A stretch of 64,000 nucleotides of DNA from Bacteroidota bacterium (GCA_020161455.1 JAIUNZ010000012.1:1-64000), one strand, 5' to 3'. Positions 19,197 to 30,219 are shown, numbered from the stretch's first letter. Notes: generated by a model not told the origin, from the letters alone. Program-made: numbers and translations.

Positions 19197-19940
19197 TTAA
19201 TTAAAAAATGATTTTATATATGCATCTTGATCGTTTTCAAATTCTTGTAATGTACCTTCTTTATAAACGGTACCTTCTTTAAGCATGATAATTCTGTCGG
19301 CAACTGATTTAACACATTTTATATCGTGCGTAATTATTATAGAAGATGTTTTGTATTTCTTTTTAGTAAAATTAATTAAATCACTAATTTCATCTGATGT
19401 TATAGGATCTAAGCCAGTTGTTGGCTCGTCGTACAGTAAAATTTTTGGATTTGTTATTAATGTTCGTGCTAAACCAATTCTTTTTTTCATTCCACCCGAA
19501 AGCTCCGAAGGCATTTTATCAATAGCATCGGGAAGACTAACATTTTCTAGGGCTTCAATAATTTTTGCTTCAAGGTTTTCTACATTTAATTTCTTTTTAC
19601 TACGTGTTAGTGGAAAAGCTAAATTTTCTCTCACAGTCATAGAATCATACAAGGCAGCACCTTGAAATAGGAAGCCTATTTTTTCTCTAATGGCTAATAA
19701 ATTTTCTTCATCGTTTTTAGTAACCTCCAAATCAATTACTTTAATTAGCCCAGAATCTTGCTCCAATAAATTAACGATGCATTTTATCAATACTGATTTA
19801 CCAGTTCCTGATTTGCCTAAAACAACCAAGTTTTCGTTTTCATAAAGTTGCATAGTTACACCTTTAAGCACCTCATTTTCTCCAAAACTTTTGGTTACAT
19901 TTTGAATGTCTATCAATATTTTTGAATTGTTTGTTTTCAT
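19197..19940 (-). CDS. mlaF: Mla-type ABC transporter ATPase
   Basis: This is a 247-residue ABC ATPase. Walker A is GKSGTGKSV, the Q-loop is FLFQGAALYDSMTV, the signature is LSGGMKKRIGLAR, Walker B is ILLYDEPTTGLDP, and the switch His is in IITHD. The FQxxALYDSxTVxENxxFPL region and LSGGMxKRxxLAR are typical of MlaF. It energises lipid movement by the MlaE/MlaD complex at the inner membrane. It overlaps the permease gene by 4 bases. Confidence 0.94.
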   Translation of the reverse strand: MKTNNSKILIDIQNVTKSFGENEVLKGVTMQLYENENLVVLGKSGTGKSVLIKCIVNLLEQDSGLIKVIDLEVTKNDEENLLAIREKIGFLFQGAALYDSMTVRENLAFPLTRSKKKLNVENLEAKIIEALENVSLPDAIDKMPSELSGGMKKRIGLARTLITNPKILLYDEPTTGLDPITSDEISDLINFTKKKYKTSSIIITHDIKCVKSVADRIIMLKEGTVYKEGTLQEFENDQDAYIKSFFN

Positions 19941-20740
19941 AATAAATCGGTTATTTGAACAGCCACTAAATCAACGATTATTACTAATAGTGAAGCAGTT
20001 ACTACTGCAGAATTTGCAGCAACACCAACACTTTCAGTTCCACGTTCGGCATTGTAACCTTTGTAGCAACCTACAATTCCGATTACTCCTCCAAAAAAGA
20101 ATGATTTTATTACCGCTGGAATAATATCTATAAATTCTACTGAAGCAAAAGCTTGATTTATAAAAAGAGTCAAACTCACATCATCTTTAATATTAACACC
20201 GAGCCAACTGCCAAATATTCCAATAACATCTGCATACAAGGTTAGAAGTGGAATCATAACTGTTGCCGCCAAAACTCGAGGAACTACTAAATATTTTATG
20301 GGATTTGCATTGGAAACCTCCATAGCATCGATTTGTTCAGTTACTCGCATAGAACCTAGTTCTGCTCCCATACTTGATCCAATTTTTCCAGCACAAATTA
20401 ACGCTGTGATAACGGGTCCCATTTCACGAATTAGCGAAACTGCGACCATACCAGGTAGCATTGCAACGGCTCCAAAATCTACTAATGGTGGTCTTGATTG
20501 AATGGTTAAAACCAACCCAATGATAATTCCAGTAATTGAAATTAACCCAGCCGATTTGTTACCAATAACATAACACTGTTTTAAAAATTCTTGACCTTCA
20601 AAATTTTTAGAAAACGTATTTTTGAAAATGATTTGTAAAAACGCAACTACATCTGCAATCTTTATTAAAAATTCATTGAACTTTTCTCTAAAATTGCTTA
20701 GTCTCGATTTGCTGCTTTTAAAAGAGTAAATTTTTTTCAT
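19937..20740 (-). CDS. mlaE: Mla-type ABC transporter permease
   Basis: The 267-residue MlaE/DUF140 permease has an amphipathic N-terminal helix, then hydrophobic segments with the family signatures EMGPVITALICAGKIGSSMG and ELGSMRVTEQIDAMEV. The C-terminal helix ends LVIIVDLVAVQITDLL. It forms the membrane part of the lipid transporter with the ATPase and the MCE protein. It is the first gene of the three-gene operon; 236 bases without genes lie upstream. Confidence 0.94.
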   Translation of the reverse strand: MKKIYSFKSSKSRLSNFREKFNEFLIKIADVVAFLQIIFKNTFSKNFEGQEFLKQCYVIGNKSAGLISITGIIIGLVLTIQSRPPLVDFGAVAMLPGMVAVSLIREMGPVITALICAGKIGSSMGAELGSMRVTEQIDAMEVSNANPIKYLVVPRVLAATVMIPLLTLYADVIGIFGSWLGVNIKDDVSLTLFINQAFASVEFIDIIPAVIKSFFFGGVIGIVGCYKGYNAERGTESVGVAANSAVVTASLLVIIVDLVAVQITDLL

Positions 20741-20976
20741 AATTTAAAATGAAATTACTGATAAACAAAACTATAACAGTTTCAATTTTTACTCTTATGC
20801 AATTATCATAAAACGTTACAAAATATCAATGTTGTCTTCGTAAAAAAATAATATAACTGTGGATTGGTGAAATTATTTTAAGAAAAGTGATTTTGAATAT
20901 TTTTTAGTTTTATTTTTTATACTAATTGATTTTTGCAAATGCATTGCATCATTTTTTTGTGTTATGAAATAATATT

Positions 20977-23247
20977 TTAAAACGGATAACCAATAGCTAG
21001 ATTAAATACTAAATTGTTTTTTTGCCAAGAATTGTCAAATAAATTTATGGAATTAAATTCTTTTGAAGAAGGATATTTTAATGGAAAAGCCAAATCGGTT
21101 CTAAGAATTAAAAATGAAAAATCAAATCGTAACCCAACACCAGTTCCTATGGCCAACTGTTCCAAAAACTTTCCATTAAATTGTGAACCTGGTTTTAATG
21201 GGTTATCATTTAGCAACCAAATATTTCCAGCATCTATAAAAACAGCACCTTTAATAAAATTGTAAATTTTTCCTCTAAGTTCTGTGTTCAATTCTAATTT
21301 CACATCACCAGATTGATCGGGAAGAAAACCTGTGTTTTGTATATTTCCATCAAATGTTCCTGGACCAATTGATCTTGCTCTAAAAGCTCGAATACTATTA
21401 GTTCCTCCAATAAAAAATTGTTTAATAAAAGGCAATTCTCTCGAATTTCCATAAGCAAAACCTAAACCAAAAATGGCTCTACTGGCCAATTGCAGTTCAC
21501 CGCCTAAATTCAAGTAATGCCTAAAATCTGATTCTATTTTAATAAATTGACTGAATGGAACATCCAATATTTTTTTAGGTTCGGTTGATGAATTGGCACC
21601 CATAAGTAATCCAGCAGCATTGCCCGATAAATCCATGCTTCCTTTAAAATAAAATGTATGTTTTTTTTGTTTCAGCATGGTGTTGGTATAGGTATAGGAA
21701 TAGGTTGGTCCAAAAATCAATTGTTTTTCAATGACTTTGGCTAATGACTCATTATCAGTAATTTGCTGGTTGTATAAATCGGTAACATTTGTCGAATTGA
21801 CAAAAGTAATTTCGGTTACTTTTAATTCATGCTCTTTTCGTTCATTTTCTTTCCACAAATAACCAAAAGAACTTTTGAAGGTATTCAAATTATAGAGTTG
21901 TTTTCTGATTTGTTTTTCATAAAGCAAATGCAGTTTGGTTCTTGGTACAAAACCACTAGATGATTCTATTCTAAAAGGTGTAATAAATCTTGGCCAAATC
22001 AAATTGGCTTCTCCACCAAATCGATAGACATTAAAGCCGTTATTTTGTCCCGAAATTTGTACTTCAATTCCACCAAAAGCACTTATAGTTAATAATTCTG
22101 CCGCTCTAAAAGTGTTGCGATTACTCCAATTGACATTAATTTCTGAACCATTGTAATTGGCTGAGTTTGTTTTGGCCAATACTTCTACACGAATTGATTT
22201 TCTTGGTAATGGCGTTAGATAATAATTAGCATCCAAGTAGCCATCTTTTCCTTCAACAGTGGTGAATTGATTTTTTACAAACTTAAAAGTTCCTAATGTG
22301 ATCAATCTATTTAAGGATAAATTATGGTTGGTTCGATTGTATAAATCTTCTTTGTGAAAATATAATGCTCTGTCGTAAATCTTGGGTTTAAAAAGTCTTT
22401 CTTTATCATAAATCGTGAAATCTTTATAGACAATAACCGAATCTTTACTAGTTTTTAAAGTATCATTTATAGTAAAATTGGGATAAATGTTGATGTTGTT
22501 AATTCGATACTGTTTTTGGGCAATTGCTGGAATTTCATTTTTCAATTTCAAAATTAAATCTACTTCATGATTAGCAACAGTTGAATCTACTTGGAAGAGA
22601 ATGTAGTTTTCATCAAAATAAAAGAATCCTTTTTCTTTTAATCGAATGTCTATTCGGGTTCTTTCGTTTTTTATGTATTGAAGATTATAAGGTTTTCCAA
22701 CTTTTAATAACGTTTTGTCCATCGATTTATTAATCTCCTTTGAAAGAATTGTAGAATCATTTGGTAACGTTATCGATTTGATTTTATATTGTTTTCGGAG
22801 TGTAATAGCATATTCTGCTTTGGCTTTTTTACCATTTTTTGTTGAATCGGCAATTGTTGTGGCATTAAAATACCCAATATTTTCGATGTAATTTTGAATA
22901 ATATCTGAATTATAATCTAAATCTACTTTGCTAAAAAGAACAGGTTCTTTTCCAAGTTTATATTTTAACCAATGCCTGAAACCTTTTTCTTTTTTTACAT
23001 CACCAGCCAAATTGTAAAAAAACAAACTAGGACGCAATCCCAAAATGGATTTATTTGGTTTTGGCACCAATAATTCTTTAATTTCCGTTTCGATTGCTTT
23101 TTTTTCTTTTCTAGCAATGTCTTTGTCTTCAATTTTAACTTTTGCACCTGTATAAAGCAAATCGCCTTCGGGTACAGCTCTTAAACCGGTACACGATGAA
23201 ATAATGAAAAATGTTCCAATTGCTAAAAAAAGTCTATAACTTTTCAT
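20977..23247 (-). CDS. tamL: TamL, lipidated BamA/TamA-family outer membrane protein
   Basis: The 756 residues start with a lipoprotein signal (IISSCTG, Cys at about 19), which distinguishes Bacteroidetes TamL from proteobacterial TamA. POTRA-like domains follow (about 30-320), then a C-terminal 16-strand barrel containing the family motif IRAFRARSIGPG and ending in LAIGYPF. With TamB it forms the translocation and assembly module of the outer membrane. It overlaps tamB by 14 bases, so the two are a coupled operon. Confidence 0.92.
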   Translation of the reverse strand: MKSYRLFLAIGTFFIISSCTGLRAVPEGDLLYTGAKVKIEDKDIARKEKKAIETEIKELLVPKPNKSILGLRPSLFFYNLAGDVKKEKGFRHWLKYKLGKEPVLFSKVDLDYNSDIIQNYIENIGYFNATTIADSTKNGKKAKAEYAITLRKQYKIKSITLPNDSTILSKEINKSMDKTLLKVGKPYNLQYIKNERTRIDIRLKEKGFFYFDENYILFQVDSTVANHEVDLILKLKNEIPAIAQKQYRINNINIYPNFTINDTLKTSKDSVIVYKDFTIYDKERLFKPKIYDRALYFHKEDLYNRTNHNLSLNRLITLGTFKFVKNQFTTVEGKDGYLDANYYLTPLPRKSIRVEVLAKTNSANYNGSEINVNWSNRNTFRAAELLTISAFGGIEVQISGQNNGFNVYRFGGEANLIWPRFITPFRIESSSGFVPRTKLHLLYEKQIRKQLYNLNTFKSSFGYLWKENERKEHELKVTEITFVNSTNVTDLYNQQITDNESLAKVIEKQLIFGPTYSYTYTNTMLKQKKHTFYFKGSMDLSGNAAGLLMGANSSTEPKKILDVPFSQFIKIESDFRHYLNLGGELQLASRAIFGLGFAYGNSRELPFIKQFFIGGTNSIRAFRARSIGPGTFDGNIQNTGFLPDQSGDVKLELNTELRGKIYNFIKGAVFIDAGNIWLLNDNPLKPGSQFNGKFLEQLAIGTGVGLRFDFSFLILRTDLAFPLKYPSSKEFNSINLFDNSWQKNNLVFNLAIGYPF

Positions 23248-26200
23248 CCGACTTATTTTTTTGGGTTTTAGACTTTACTTTTTTATCTTTTTTGGGACTA
23301 TGAAAAAGTTCTCTAAATTTATCGTAATCCATAGTAATTACAAATGCTACACCAGTTTCTACAACTTGACCTTGCAGTGCTACTTGATAATTGTTTTTTC
23401 GATAAGCTCTAACTTTATAACGACCATCTTTTGTTAGCAAATAATCGGCAGAAATATCGCCAGCAATGGTACTTGCTTTTTCGTTTTCTCTTGGAGTTCC
23501 TTCTAAACCAATATTGCTTCCAACGGTAACTTTCAATCGGTCGTTTAATAGTTTTTTGGTCAAACCTACATTTAACTCGGTTTTGTTTTCTTTGATTCCA
23601 GAGGTATAGTCTTCTGTTGATTGTAAATCAAAATTCAATTCAACACCGCTAATGACATCGCCAGCCAAATTATTCAATTGTTGGGATAAAATTTTACTAG
23701 CACTTTCTCTTGCTAAAGTAGAAGCACTTATACCGCCAGCCTCACTTTCAAAAGGATTTTCTCCAATAAATCGTCCCAATAAAAGCATGGCAAAAACTTG
23801 CTTATTCATCACATCTTCTTGCTGTCTTATTTGGTCTAATTTTGCTTTGGTAGTATTGATAACTTCTGCCGAAACACTATTGTTTCCTTCGGGCAGGATG
23901 ATGTCGAAACTAATTTTGGGTTGTAATAATTCGCCATTCATTTTGAGTTCTGTTTCAAAAGGAATTTTTTGCTTGAATGTATTTCTAGTTTCTGCAGAAA
24001 CGTTTCCTAATTGATCGGCTACCAAATCTATTGGAGCTACATCAGTCTTATAAACCGCTGTGACGTTAACATCTGCCAATGTTGGTTCTCCTTTCCAAAG
24101 AATATAACTTCCTGGTTTAATATCAAATTTTCTTTTAATTAAATTGAAACTCATTTCATAAGAACCACCAGTAAATTCATATTTTCCAGTTAAAGAAGTT
24201 TTTCCAGAAGCATCAATACCACCAGTCAATTCGGCTTCACCTTTTAACTTTAAGAAATCACCATTGGCTTTGTCTATAATAATAGAAATTTCGGCATCTT
24301 TATCAACCTCTATATTTACCGAAGCTTCAACTCCAGTAATGTTACTTTGATTTAATTTCTCGGCATCTTTGTTTTTGTCATACAAAATTGGTTGGTCTTG
24401 GTCGATAAATTCAACAACACCTTCACGAGAAGCAATTGATGGTTCGGTTTGTGGCAATACTATCGAAAACTTGGTGTCTTTATTTATCTTGACATCACCA
24501 TTAATGATGGGTTTGTTCAAACTGCCTTTAATGCTTATATCGTTGTCTAAATACAATTCTCCATAAAATAAATCATTGTCTTTTTCGGAAGAATTTATTA
24601 GTTTAAAGTTATTTGCAACCAAAGACAAATCTAAGCCCAAATTTGAAAAATCGGCTATACTAATAGCTCCATCTAATACTAAATTATTGTCATTTTCATC
24701 TTGTAATTTGAAATTTGTGAAAACCATTTTCTTATTGTCAAAAGCAACATTGTCATTTAATAATTTGAATTTAGAATTGAGTGTTTTAACATCGAAGCCT
24801 ACTTGATTGAATTTTATAAAACCATTTATATTTGGTTGTTTTGTATTTCCATTTATATCTAATTTACCGTTTAAAAAACCAGTGCTATTGGTTAAATTTC
24901 CAAGAGTAAACGCTTGAATGCTTTTCATTTGGAATTTCTCGATATTCAACTTTAAATCAAAAGTACTAGAGCCAACTTGATAATTTCCATCAAGGAAAAC
25001 AGAATTTTCTAAACCTGATATTTTTACAGCAGCATTATAAATATTGGCTGTTTTATTGTCAATTTTTATATTCAAATTGCCAACAGTATCTTTTTTTATA
25101 GCAAAATTTTCGATGTTTATATCGGCAATAAAAATTGGCGAAGTATTGATGTTTGTGATTTTTGTGGTACCATCAATTTTTCCACCAACTTCAAAATCAC
25201 TTTCAACAATACTGGTGAGTGCATTCAAATCAAAATCGTCGAATTCGATGTTTATTGGTGAATTTGAAACATTTTTCTCTGAATTTATGGCCAATTTATT
25301 AGAACCATTTGTTAATATAAAATTGTTTATATAGACACCATTTTTATCAATTCTAATGCTATTATCATTGTCAATAGTCCATTTTTTATAGTCAAGTTTT
25401 AAGTTATCATTTTTGATTGCAATTTCTGAATTTCCATTAACATTCTTAAGTGTTCCAGCCAATAAATAGCGTTCTACATTTTTAATATCTTTTAATAAAA
25501 GTTCGTAGTCGATGGTGTTATTTTCTATTTTTCCAAAAACACTTGTATAGGGTAAATGAAATGAATTATTTTTTATGTCATCAACTTCAAAATTATATAC
25601 TAATGCATTTTCTTCTTTATTAATTTTAAAAATAGCATTTGTAATTATGTTATCCTTGTAATCCAATTTTGGGACAACAGCATGAATTTGAATGGTATCG
25701 TTTACAGAATTATATTTTCCATCAATTTTGATTGCTGATAGATTTTTCAACTCTGGAAGCATTTTTTGGATTAATGGCTCATCCTTCAATTGAATTAAAA
25801 AGTCAACTTGTTGTGGTTCAATTTTGATTGCTTTTTTATCATTTAAATTATAGTAATTTGAAATCGAATTTGCAAAAGCCTCTTGAAGCTTTGAAAGTTT
25901 ATATTTTCCGTTGATGTCTGCATTTGCAAATTGCGACTGCAGTTTAATAGTGTTCATTTCAGAAGTAGATGTGGCTATCACATTAATACTATCTATTGGA
26001 AATTGTTCTGTTTCCAATGCAACTAATGTATTTGTGATACTTAACTTTCCGTTTAAGTTATCTATGTCTATTTGGTCAAAATCAGCATTAACATCACCTT
26101 TAATTTTTAAATAACCAGCATGAAGATTTAGTTTTCTCAAATCGGCAATATCCAGTTTTAAATTCAATTTCAAAGTTGGATATTTATCTTTAAAACCTCC

Positions 26201-28243
26201 ATTAGAAACTAAAGCGAACTTTAGGTTTTGGTCATTAGAATTAATGGTTGCATTATACAAACCGTTTTGTAATGTCGCATTGGCATTAATATCATGATAA
26301 GCATATTGATTAAATTCGGCTTTTGTTATAGTTGAATTAACCGTTGTATTTGCTGTTTTTGGATTCAAACCAATTCCTTTAACATCGGCTTGAACGGATA
26401 GTTTTCCTAAATTTTTATTCTTTAAAAATGCACCAAGATTGAATTCGTCCAACCAAGCTTTTGCAGTATATTTTTCTTTATCTTTTGTAGTTTGATCAAA
26501 ATTAGCTTCTACTTTTGCATTTCCCATCGAACTGTTAACCAAAAGGTTTACGTCAAAATTTGAAATGCTACCTTTAAAAGTTCCTTTGGTACTGATAGTT
26601 TTTGGCAACTGAATGTTTTCTGGAATTGTACTTTTTGAAACCAAACTATAAATATCGTCTGAGGTTGTTTGAATTTTTTTAATAGTGATGTCGTAATATG
26701 ATTTTTGGGCATCAGGCAAACCTTTTATTTTTCCAGAAATTGCCGCATACGTTTTTCCAATTCCACTGATTTCTATGCTTGGAATGTTTAAATTATTTAT
26801 TTTTCCAAATACAGTTCCATCAATTTTTACAATTGCATTTTTATTTGAAATAAACATTTTTTGATTGGCCAATTGAGGTGCAAAAAGTAAAATATCACTA
26901 ACCGCAATTTTACTTTTCTTAATGACGGCTTTAACTCCAAGTTGATTCAAATCAGTAGATAAAGTATTTATGTTAGTGTAGTTTGCTAGGATTTGGTCTT
27001 TGATTTCTGTTTTTGGAGTTTTGATGTAAAGATTTTTTAAATACGAAGCTGTAGAAGAATAATAAAATTTAGTTTTAAATTCTTCAACAACCAAACCGCT
27101 TTTTTCAGAAACCGAAAACGAATTAATTATCCCAGAACTCAAAGTTTGTGAATATTTAATATCATTGGCATCAAGTTTTAAATTGGTTAAATTCAAATGA
27201 GAATAATCAATTCCTTTTGACTTTTTTATAGCATTATTGTCATCAAAACTAAAGTTGACTTTGTTTAAATCAATATTGTTCACTTCAATTTCCCATGGAT
27301 TACTATTCGTAGCAGTTTGTTTTTGAATGGTTTTTTTTTCAATTTTTCCTAAAACTACATTGCCATTGGTTTCTGAAAGAGAAAGTTTTTTAATGTTTAT
27401 CTTTTGATTTAGTAAATCGATTGTATTAAATTTAATATCAAGATGTTTGAATTTTAATTTAGTATCAAATTTTGAGTTTTCTTGTCTGTAAGCAATATCA
27501 ATATTAGAAAGTGTTACTTGTTCATTAGAAAACTGAAATGTTTTCTTTTCTACTTCATTTTTAATAGCTTTTGTTGATTTTGCGGTTGCTTCTGCTATTC
27601 CTTGATTTAATCGAAGTTTTAATCCATCCAGCTTTATTTTTGGAACTTCAAATGATAAATTTTCTAAATCAAATTTCTTAATTTTTGTGTCAAAATGATT
27701 TAATTTCATCGAAAAATCGTTTTTAGATTCCGCATCATCAAACGCTATTTTAATATCATCAAGAATTATTTTTGATAATGAGATTAACATTGGTTTATCC
27801 TCTTTCTTTGGCTTTTCTTTTGATGCAAATGCATCGATAATGTAATCAAAATTGGATACTCCATCTTTATTTTTGGTTACTTTTGCGCTGATTCCGTTCA
27901 AGTTAATAGAGTTTATTTCAAGTTCGTTATCAAGTAATTTGAAGAGGCTAATATTTGCAATTATTTTTTTGCCATAAAGCAGTGTATCATTTTTTTGATC
28001 TTCAATATAAACTTCTTCTAAGATGATATTTTTTGGTAAACCAATTTCTATTTTTCCAACGTTAACTTTGGTTTTTATTTTATTTTCAATATAAGTAACG
28101 GCTTTATTTTTTGCAAAATTTTGGACAACAGGAATTTGTAATGCAATTACTAACAACAAAAACAATCCTATTATGGAGCCAATAATCCACAATAGAATTT
28201 TTGTAATTCTTTGAGTAATTTTTTTTATTTTATTTTTTTCCAT
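23234..28243 (-). CDS. tamB: TamB, translocation/assembly module protein
   Basis: This is a very large protein of 1669 residues with one N-terminal membrane anchor (about 13-35, LLWIIGSIIGLFLLLVIAL). A long repetitive beta-rich region follows, and then the conserved C-terminal DUF490 domain (about 1280-1660; GGSYEMSFNLIKRKFDI, FAMLLLGRFIGENPF and a VELNFDLQSTEDY block). It bridges the inner and outer membranes and is thought to guide lipids or outer-membrane proteins, with TamL as partner. It is the first gene of the tamBL operon. Confidence 0.92.
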   Translation of the reverse strand: MEKNKIKKITQRITKILLWIIGSIIGLFLLLVIALQIPVVQNFAKNKAVTYIENKIKTKVNVGKIEIGLPKNIILEEVYIEDQKNDTLLYGKKIIANISLFKLLDNELEINSINLNGISAKVTKNKDGVSNFDYIIDAFASKEKPKKEDKPMLISLSKIILDDIKIAFDDAESKNDFSMKLNHFDTKIKKFDLENLSFEVPKIKLDGLKLRLNQGIAEATAKSTKAIKNEVEKKTFQFSNEQVTLSNIDIAYRQENSKFDTKLKFKHLDIKFNTIDLLNQKINIKKLSLSETNGNVVLGKIEKKTIQKQTATNSNPWEIEVNNIDLNKVNFSFDDNNAIKKSKGIDYSHLNLTNLKLDANDIKYSQTLSSGIINSFSVSEKSGLVVEEFKTKFYYSSTASYLKNLYIKTPKTEIKDQILANYTNINTLSTDLNQLGVKAVIKKSKIAVSDILLFAPQLANQKMFISNKNAIVKIDGTVFGKINNLNIPSIEISGIGKTYAAISGKIKGLPDAQKSYYDITIKKIQTTSDDIYSLVSKSTIPENIQLPKTISTKGTFKGSISNFDVNLLVNSSMGNAKVEANFDQTTKDKEKYTAKAWLDEFNLGAFLKNKNLGKLSVQADVKGIGLNPKTANTTVNSTITKAEFNQYAYHDINANATLQNGLYNATINSNDQNLKFALVSNGGFKDKYPTLKLNLKLDIADLRKLNLHAGYLKIKGDVNADFDQIDIDNLNGKLSITNTLVALETEQFPIDSINVIATSTSEMNTIKLQSQFANADINGKYKLSKLQEAFANSISNYYNLNDKKAIKIEPQQVDFLIQLKDEPLIQKMLPELKNLSAIKIDGKYNSVNDTIQIHAVVPKLDYKDNIITNAIFKINKEENALVYNFEVDDIKNNSFHLPYTSVFGKIENNTIDYELLLKDIKNVERYLLAGTLKNVNGNSEIAIKNDNLKLDYKKWTIDNDNSIRIDKNGVYINNFILTNGSNKLAINSEKNVSNSPINIEFDDFDLNALTSIVESDFEVGGKIDGTTKITNINTSPIFIADINIENFAIKKDTVGNLNIKIDNKTANIYNAAVKISGLENSVFLDGNYQVGSSTFDLKLNIEKFQMKSIQAFTLGNLTNSTGFLNGKLDINGNTKQPNINGFIKFNQVGFDVKTLNSKFKLLNDNVAFDNKKMVFTNFKLQDENDNNLVLDGAISIADFSNLGLDLSLVANNFKLINSSEKDNDLFYGELYLDNDISIKGSLNKPIINGDVKINKDTKFSIVLPQTEPSIASREGVVEFIDQDQPILYDKNKDAEKLNQSNITGVEASVNIEVDKDAEISIIIDKANGDFLKLKGEAELTGGIDASGKTSLTGKYEFTGGSYEMSFNLIKRKFDIKPGSYILWKGEPTLADVNVTAVYKTDVAPIDLVADQLGNVSAETRNTFKQKIPFETELKMNGELLQPKISFDIILPEGNNSVSAEVINTTKAKLDQIRQQEDVMNKQVFAMLLLGRFIGENPFESEAGGISASTLARESASKILSQQLNNLAGDVISGVELNFDLQSTEDYTSGIKENKTELNVGLTKKLLNDRLKVTVGSNIGLEGTPRENEKASTIAGDISADYLLTKDGRYKVRAYRKNNYQVALQGQVVETGVAFVITMDYDKFRELFHSPKKDKKVKSKTQKNKSDEKL

Positions 28244-28309
28244 ACAAGGAATTAAAGTAAGTAATAATTTTTTAGAATTTATAATAAGATTACTTTTTTA
28301 TTCAAATTA

Positions 28310-29422
28310 CTATTTGTTTTTTCTAATTTGTTTCCAAATCTTTAATCTTCTCCTAGCTCTACTTTTTAAAAATTCTTCGGTTGGTTCGCCTAATAAAAAA
28401 CCATAAATTTGAAATCTTGGTGAATGATCAAACAACACTTTTAAACTTGCCGTTATTGGTAATGCTAAAATCATTCCTGTTGTTCCCCAAAGCATAGCAA
28501 AAACCACTATGGAAAGTATGGAAACAAAGGCATTTATACTGACTTTGGAACCTGTAATTTTTGGTGTAATAAAGTTTCCCTCTATAAATTGTATAAAACT
28601 AAAAATTCCAATTACCCCAATGGCATACCAAAAAGAATCCTTCGTGGCTAAGGCGACTAAAGCTGGTAAAAGCGAACCAATAATAATTCCGATATAGGGT
28701 ATTAATAAGAGTAGTGCACATAGAAAACCAAAGAAAAAAGGATAATCAATGCCGAGAAGCAATAGCCCAATTGAATTTAAAACACCAACAATAAACATCA
28801 CGGTTAATAACCCAACCAAGTAATTTTGTTGTACATTATAAAGCTTGGTAAGTATGTTTTTAGCATCTTCTTTGGAACATTTTTTTTCGCACAAAGAATA
28901 AATAAAACTGATAAAAAATTTTCGATATAAAAGAAAGAAAAACATGTATAATGGTACTACAACCATAGTGCCTAATATGCTTCCTGAAGCAAACAGAAAA
29001 TCGGTAATATTTGAAAAATGGTTTTTGACTACTTTTTCCATTTTTAAATTGTCGGGTTCAATAATTTCTTTTGTTTTTATTCCAGTCGATTTTTCCGCTT
29101 GTTGAATAAGTGGTGTTATTTTGCTTTCGATCTTAGAAACATAACTATCACTTTTTGAAATAATTTCATCCAACTGAATACCAATAGCTGTAAAAAGTGT
29201 TATGATTAATAAACATAACAATATCACCGAAACAATGGCTGATAGGATTCTGCCAAAACGTAATTTTCGTTCTAAGAAAGATACAATTGGATAAAGTAAT
29301 ACGCTCAAAATTATAGAGAATAATAGCGGTACAATTATATCCTGTAGTATATATGCCGTGAAAACAGTTGCAATAACAACAAAAAAATCAAGTGCAATGT
29401 GATGGTTCGTTTTGGTTTCCAT
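28310..29422 (-). CDS. AI-2E family transporter (permease)
   Basis: The 370-residue polytopic membrane protein has the AI-2E exporter/PerM family layout. There are two N-terminal membrane segments, a central soluble region (about 85-150), then five or more membrane segments with GLLLLGIDYPFFFGFLCALLLLIPYIG and the ILALPITASLKVL end. Substrates in this family are varied or unknown; the name does not prove autoinducer transport. It lies 72 bases downstream of the CsbD gene, beyond a terminator. Confidence 0.88.
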   Translation of the reverse strand: METKTNHHIALDFFVVIATVFTAYILQDIIVPLLFSIILSVLLYPIVSFLERKLRFGRILSAIVSVILLCLLIITLFTAIGIQLDEIISKSDSYVSKIESKITPLIQQAEKSTGIKTKEIIEPDNLKMEKVVKNHFSNITDFLFASGSILGTMVVVPLYMFFFLLYRKFFISFIYSLCEKKCSKEDAKNILTKLYNVQQNYLVGLLTVMFIVGVLNSIGLLLLGIDYPFFFGFLCALLLLIPYIGIIIGSLLPALVALATKDSFWYAIGVIGIFSFIQFIEGNFITPKITGSKVSINAFVSILSIVVFAMLWGTTGMILALPITASLKVLFDHSPRFQIYGFLLGEPTEEFLKSRARRRLKIWKQIRKNK

Positions 29423-29441
29423 ATTGGTTTTGGTTATTTAA

Positions 29442-29478
29442 AAAAAGGAGTTTTCTATAAAATAAAAAACTCCTTTTT
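29442..29478 (-). terminator. Rho-independent terminator after csbD
   Basis: AAAAAGGAGTTTT and AAAACTCCTTTTT pair over 13 bases, and on the minus strand a T-run follows. It ends the Dps-CsbD transcript before the AI-2E gene. Confidence 0.8.
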
Positions 29479-29494
29479 CTTGATTGCCAATTTA

Positions 29495-29680
29495 TTAAAT
29501 TTCAGCAATCATTTTTTTAATTTCATCTTTGGTTTTTCCAACTTTTTGTTGAATTCTACCATAAAATTCATCTTCTTTACCTTCTTCATAAAGTAAATCA
29601 TCATCCGTTAAATCGGCATATTCTTGTTTTAATTTGCCTTTAACTTCGTTCCATTTTCCTTTTAAACTTGTAGTGTTCAT
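29495..29680 (-). CDS. CsbD family stress protein
   Basis: The 61-residue CsbD-like protein ([18 protein letters not shown]...) has the family's [22 protein letters not shown] and an amphipathic helical end. The ATG at 29680 is chosen over an upstream in-frame start at 29731 because the family begins with this residue run and the longer start overlaps the Dps gene. CsbD proteins are abundant general-stress proteins of unknown mechanism. It is downstream of Dps on the same strand. Confidence 0.92.
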   Translation of the reverse strand: MNTTSLKGKWNEVKGKLKQEYADLTDDDLLYEEGKEDEFYGRIQQKVGKTKDEIKKMIAEI

Positions 29681-29703
29681 GATATTAAATTTTAAAATTA
29701 CTA

Positions 29704-30177
29704 TTAATTTGTATATTTTCTTAATTGCCATGAAATATTTTCATGCATTTTCAGTATTCCAGTTAAAAAATCTTCAGTCACAACATCATTTGATTTATCT
29801 CCAATTTTGTCAATAGCTTTTCTAATTTGAACCATTGTTTTTTGATGATCTTCTAACAATTCGTCTAACATTTGTTTTTGAGTATTTGAATCTTTAGTAT
29901 TTTCTTCAATTTCTCCATGCTTTAGAAAATTCTTCATACTTCCAATGGCATTTCCTCCCAAAGCACTAATTCTTTCGGCAACTTCATCGGCAGTTTTTGC
30001 CAAAGAATTATAATGTTGTTCAAATAACTTGTGCAATTCCATAAAGCTATTTCCTGAAATGTTCCAATGAAATTTTCTAGTTTTTACATATAGTATCATT
30101 TCATTTGCTAATAATACAGTTAAATCATCAATTGATTTGGTTAAATCTTTTTTTGGTAATCCTATTTTAGCTTCCAT
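29704..30177 (-). CDS. dps: Dps family DNA-protection ferritin
   Basis: The 157-residue four-helix protein has the Dps ferroxidase motif [20 protein letters not shown] (His near 38) and [12 protein letters not shown]. Dps dodecamers store iron, use up peroxide and bind DNA in starvation or oxidative stress. A -7 box lies upstream at 30212-30219. It forms a two-gene stress transcript with csbD. Confidence 0.94.
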   Translation of the reverse strand: MEAKIGLPKKDLTKSIDDLTVLLANEMILYVKTRKFHWNISGNSFMELHKLFEQHYNSLAKTADEVAERISALGGNAIGSMKNFLKHGEIEENTKDSNTQKQMLDELLEDHQKTMVQIRKAIDKIGDKSNDVVTEDFLTGILKMHENISWQLRKYTN

Positions 30178-30211
30178 TTTTTATGTTGTTTTTATTATTA
30201 AATCTTTGATA

Positions 30212-30219
30212 CAAAGGTA
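30212..30219 (-). promoter_or_regulatory. -7 promoter box of dps
   Basis: On the minus strand this reads TACCTTTG (TAnnTTTG), 34 bases before the dps start codon. Confidence 0.6.
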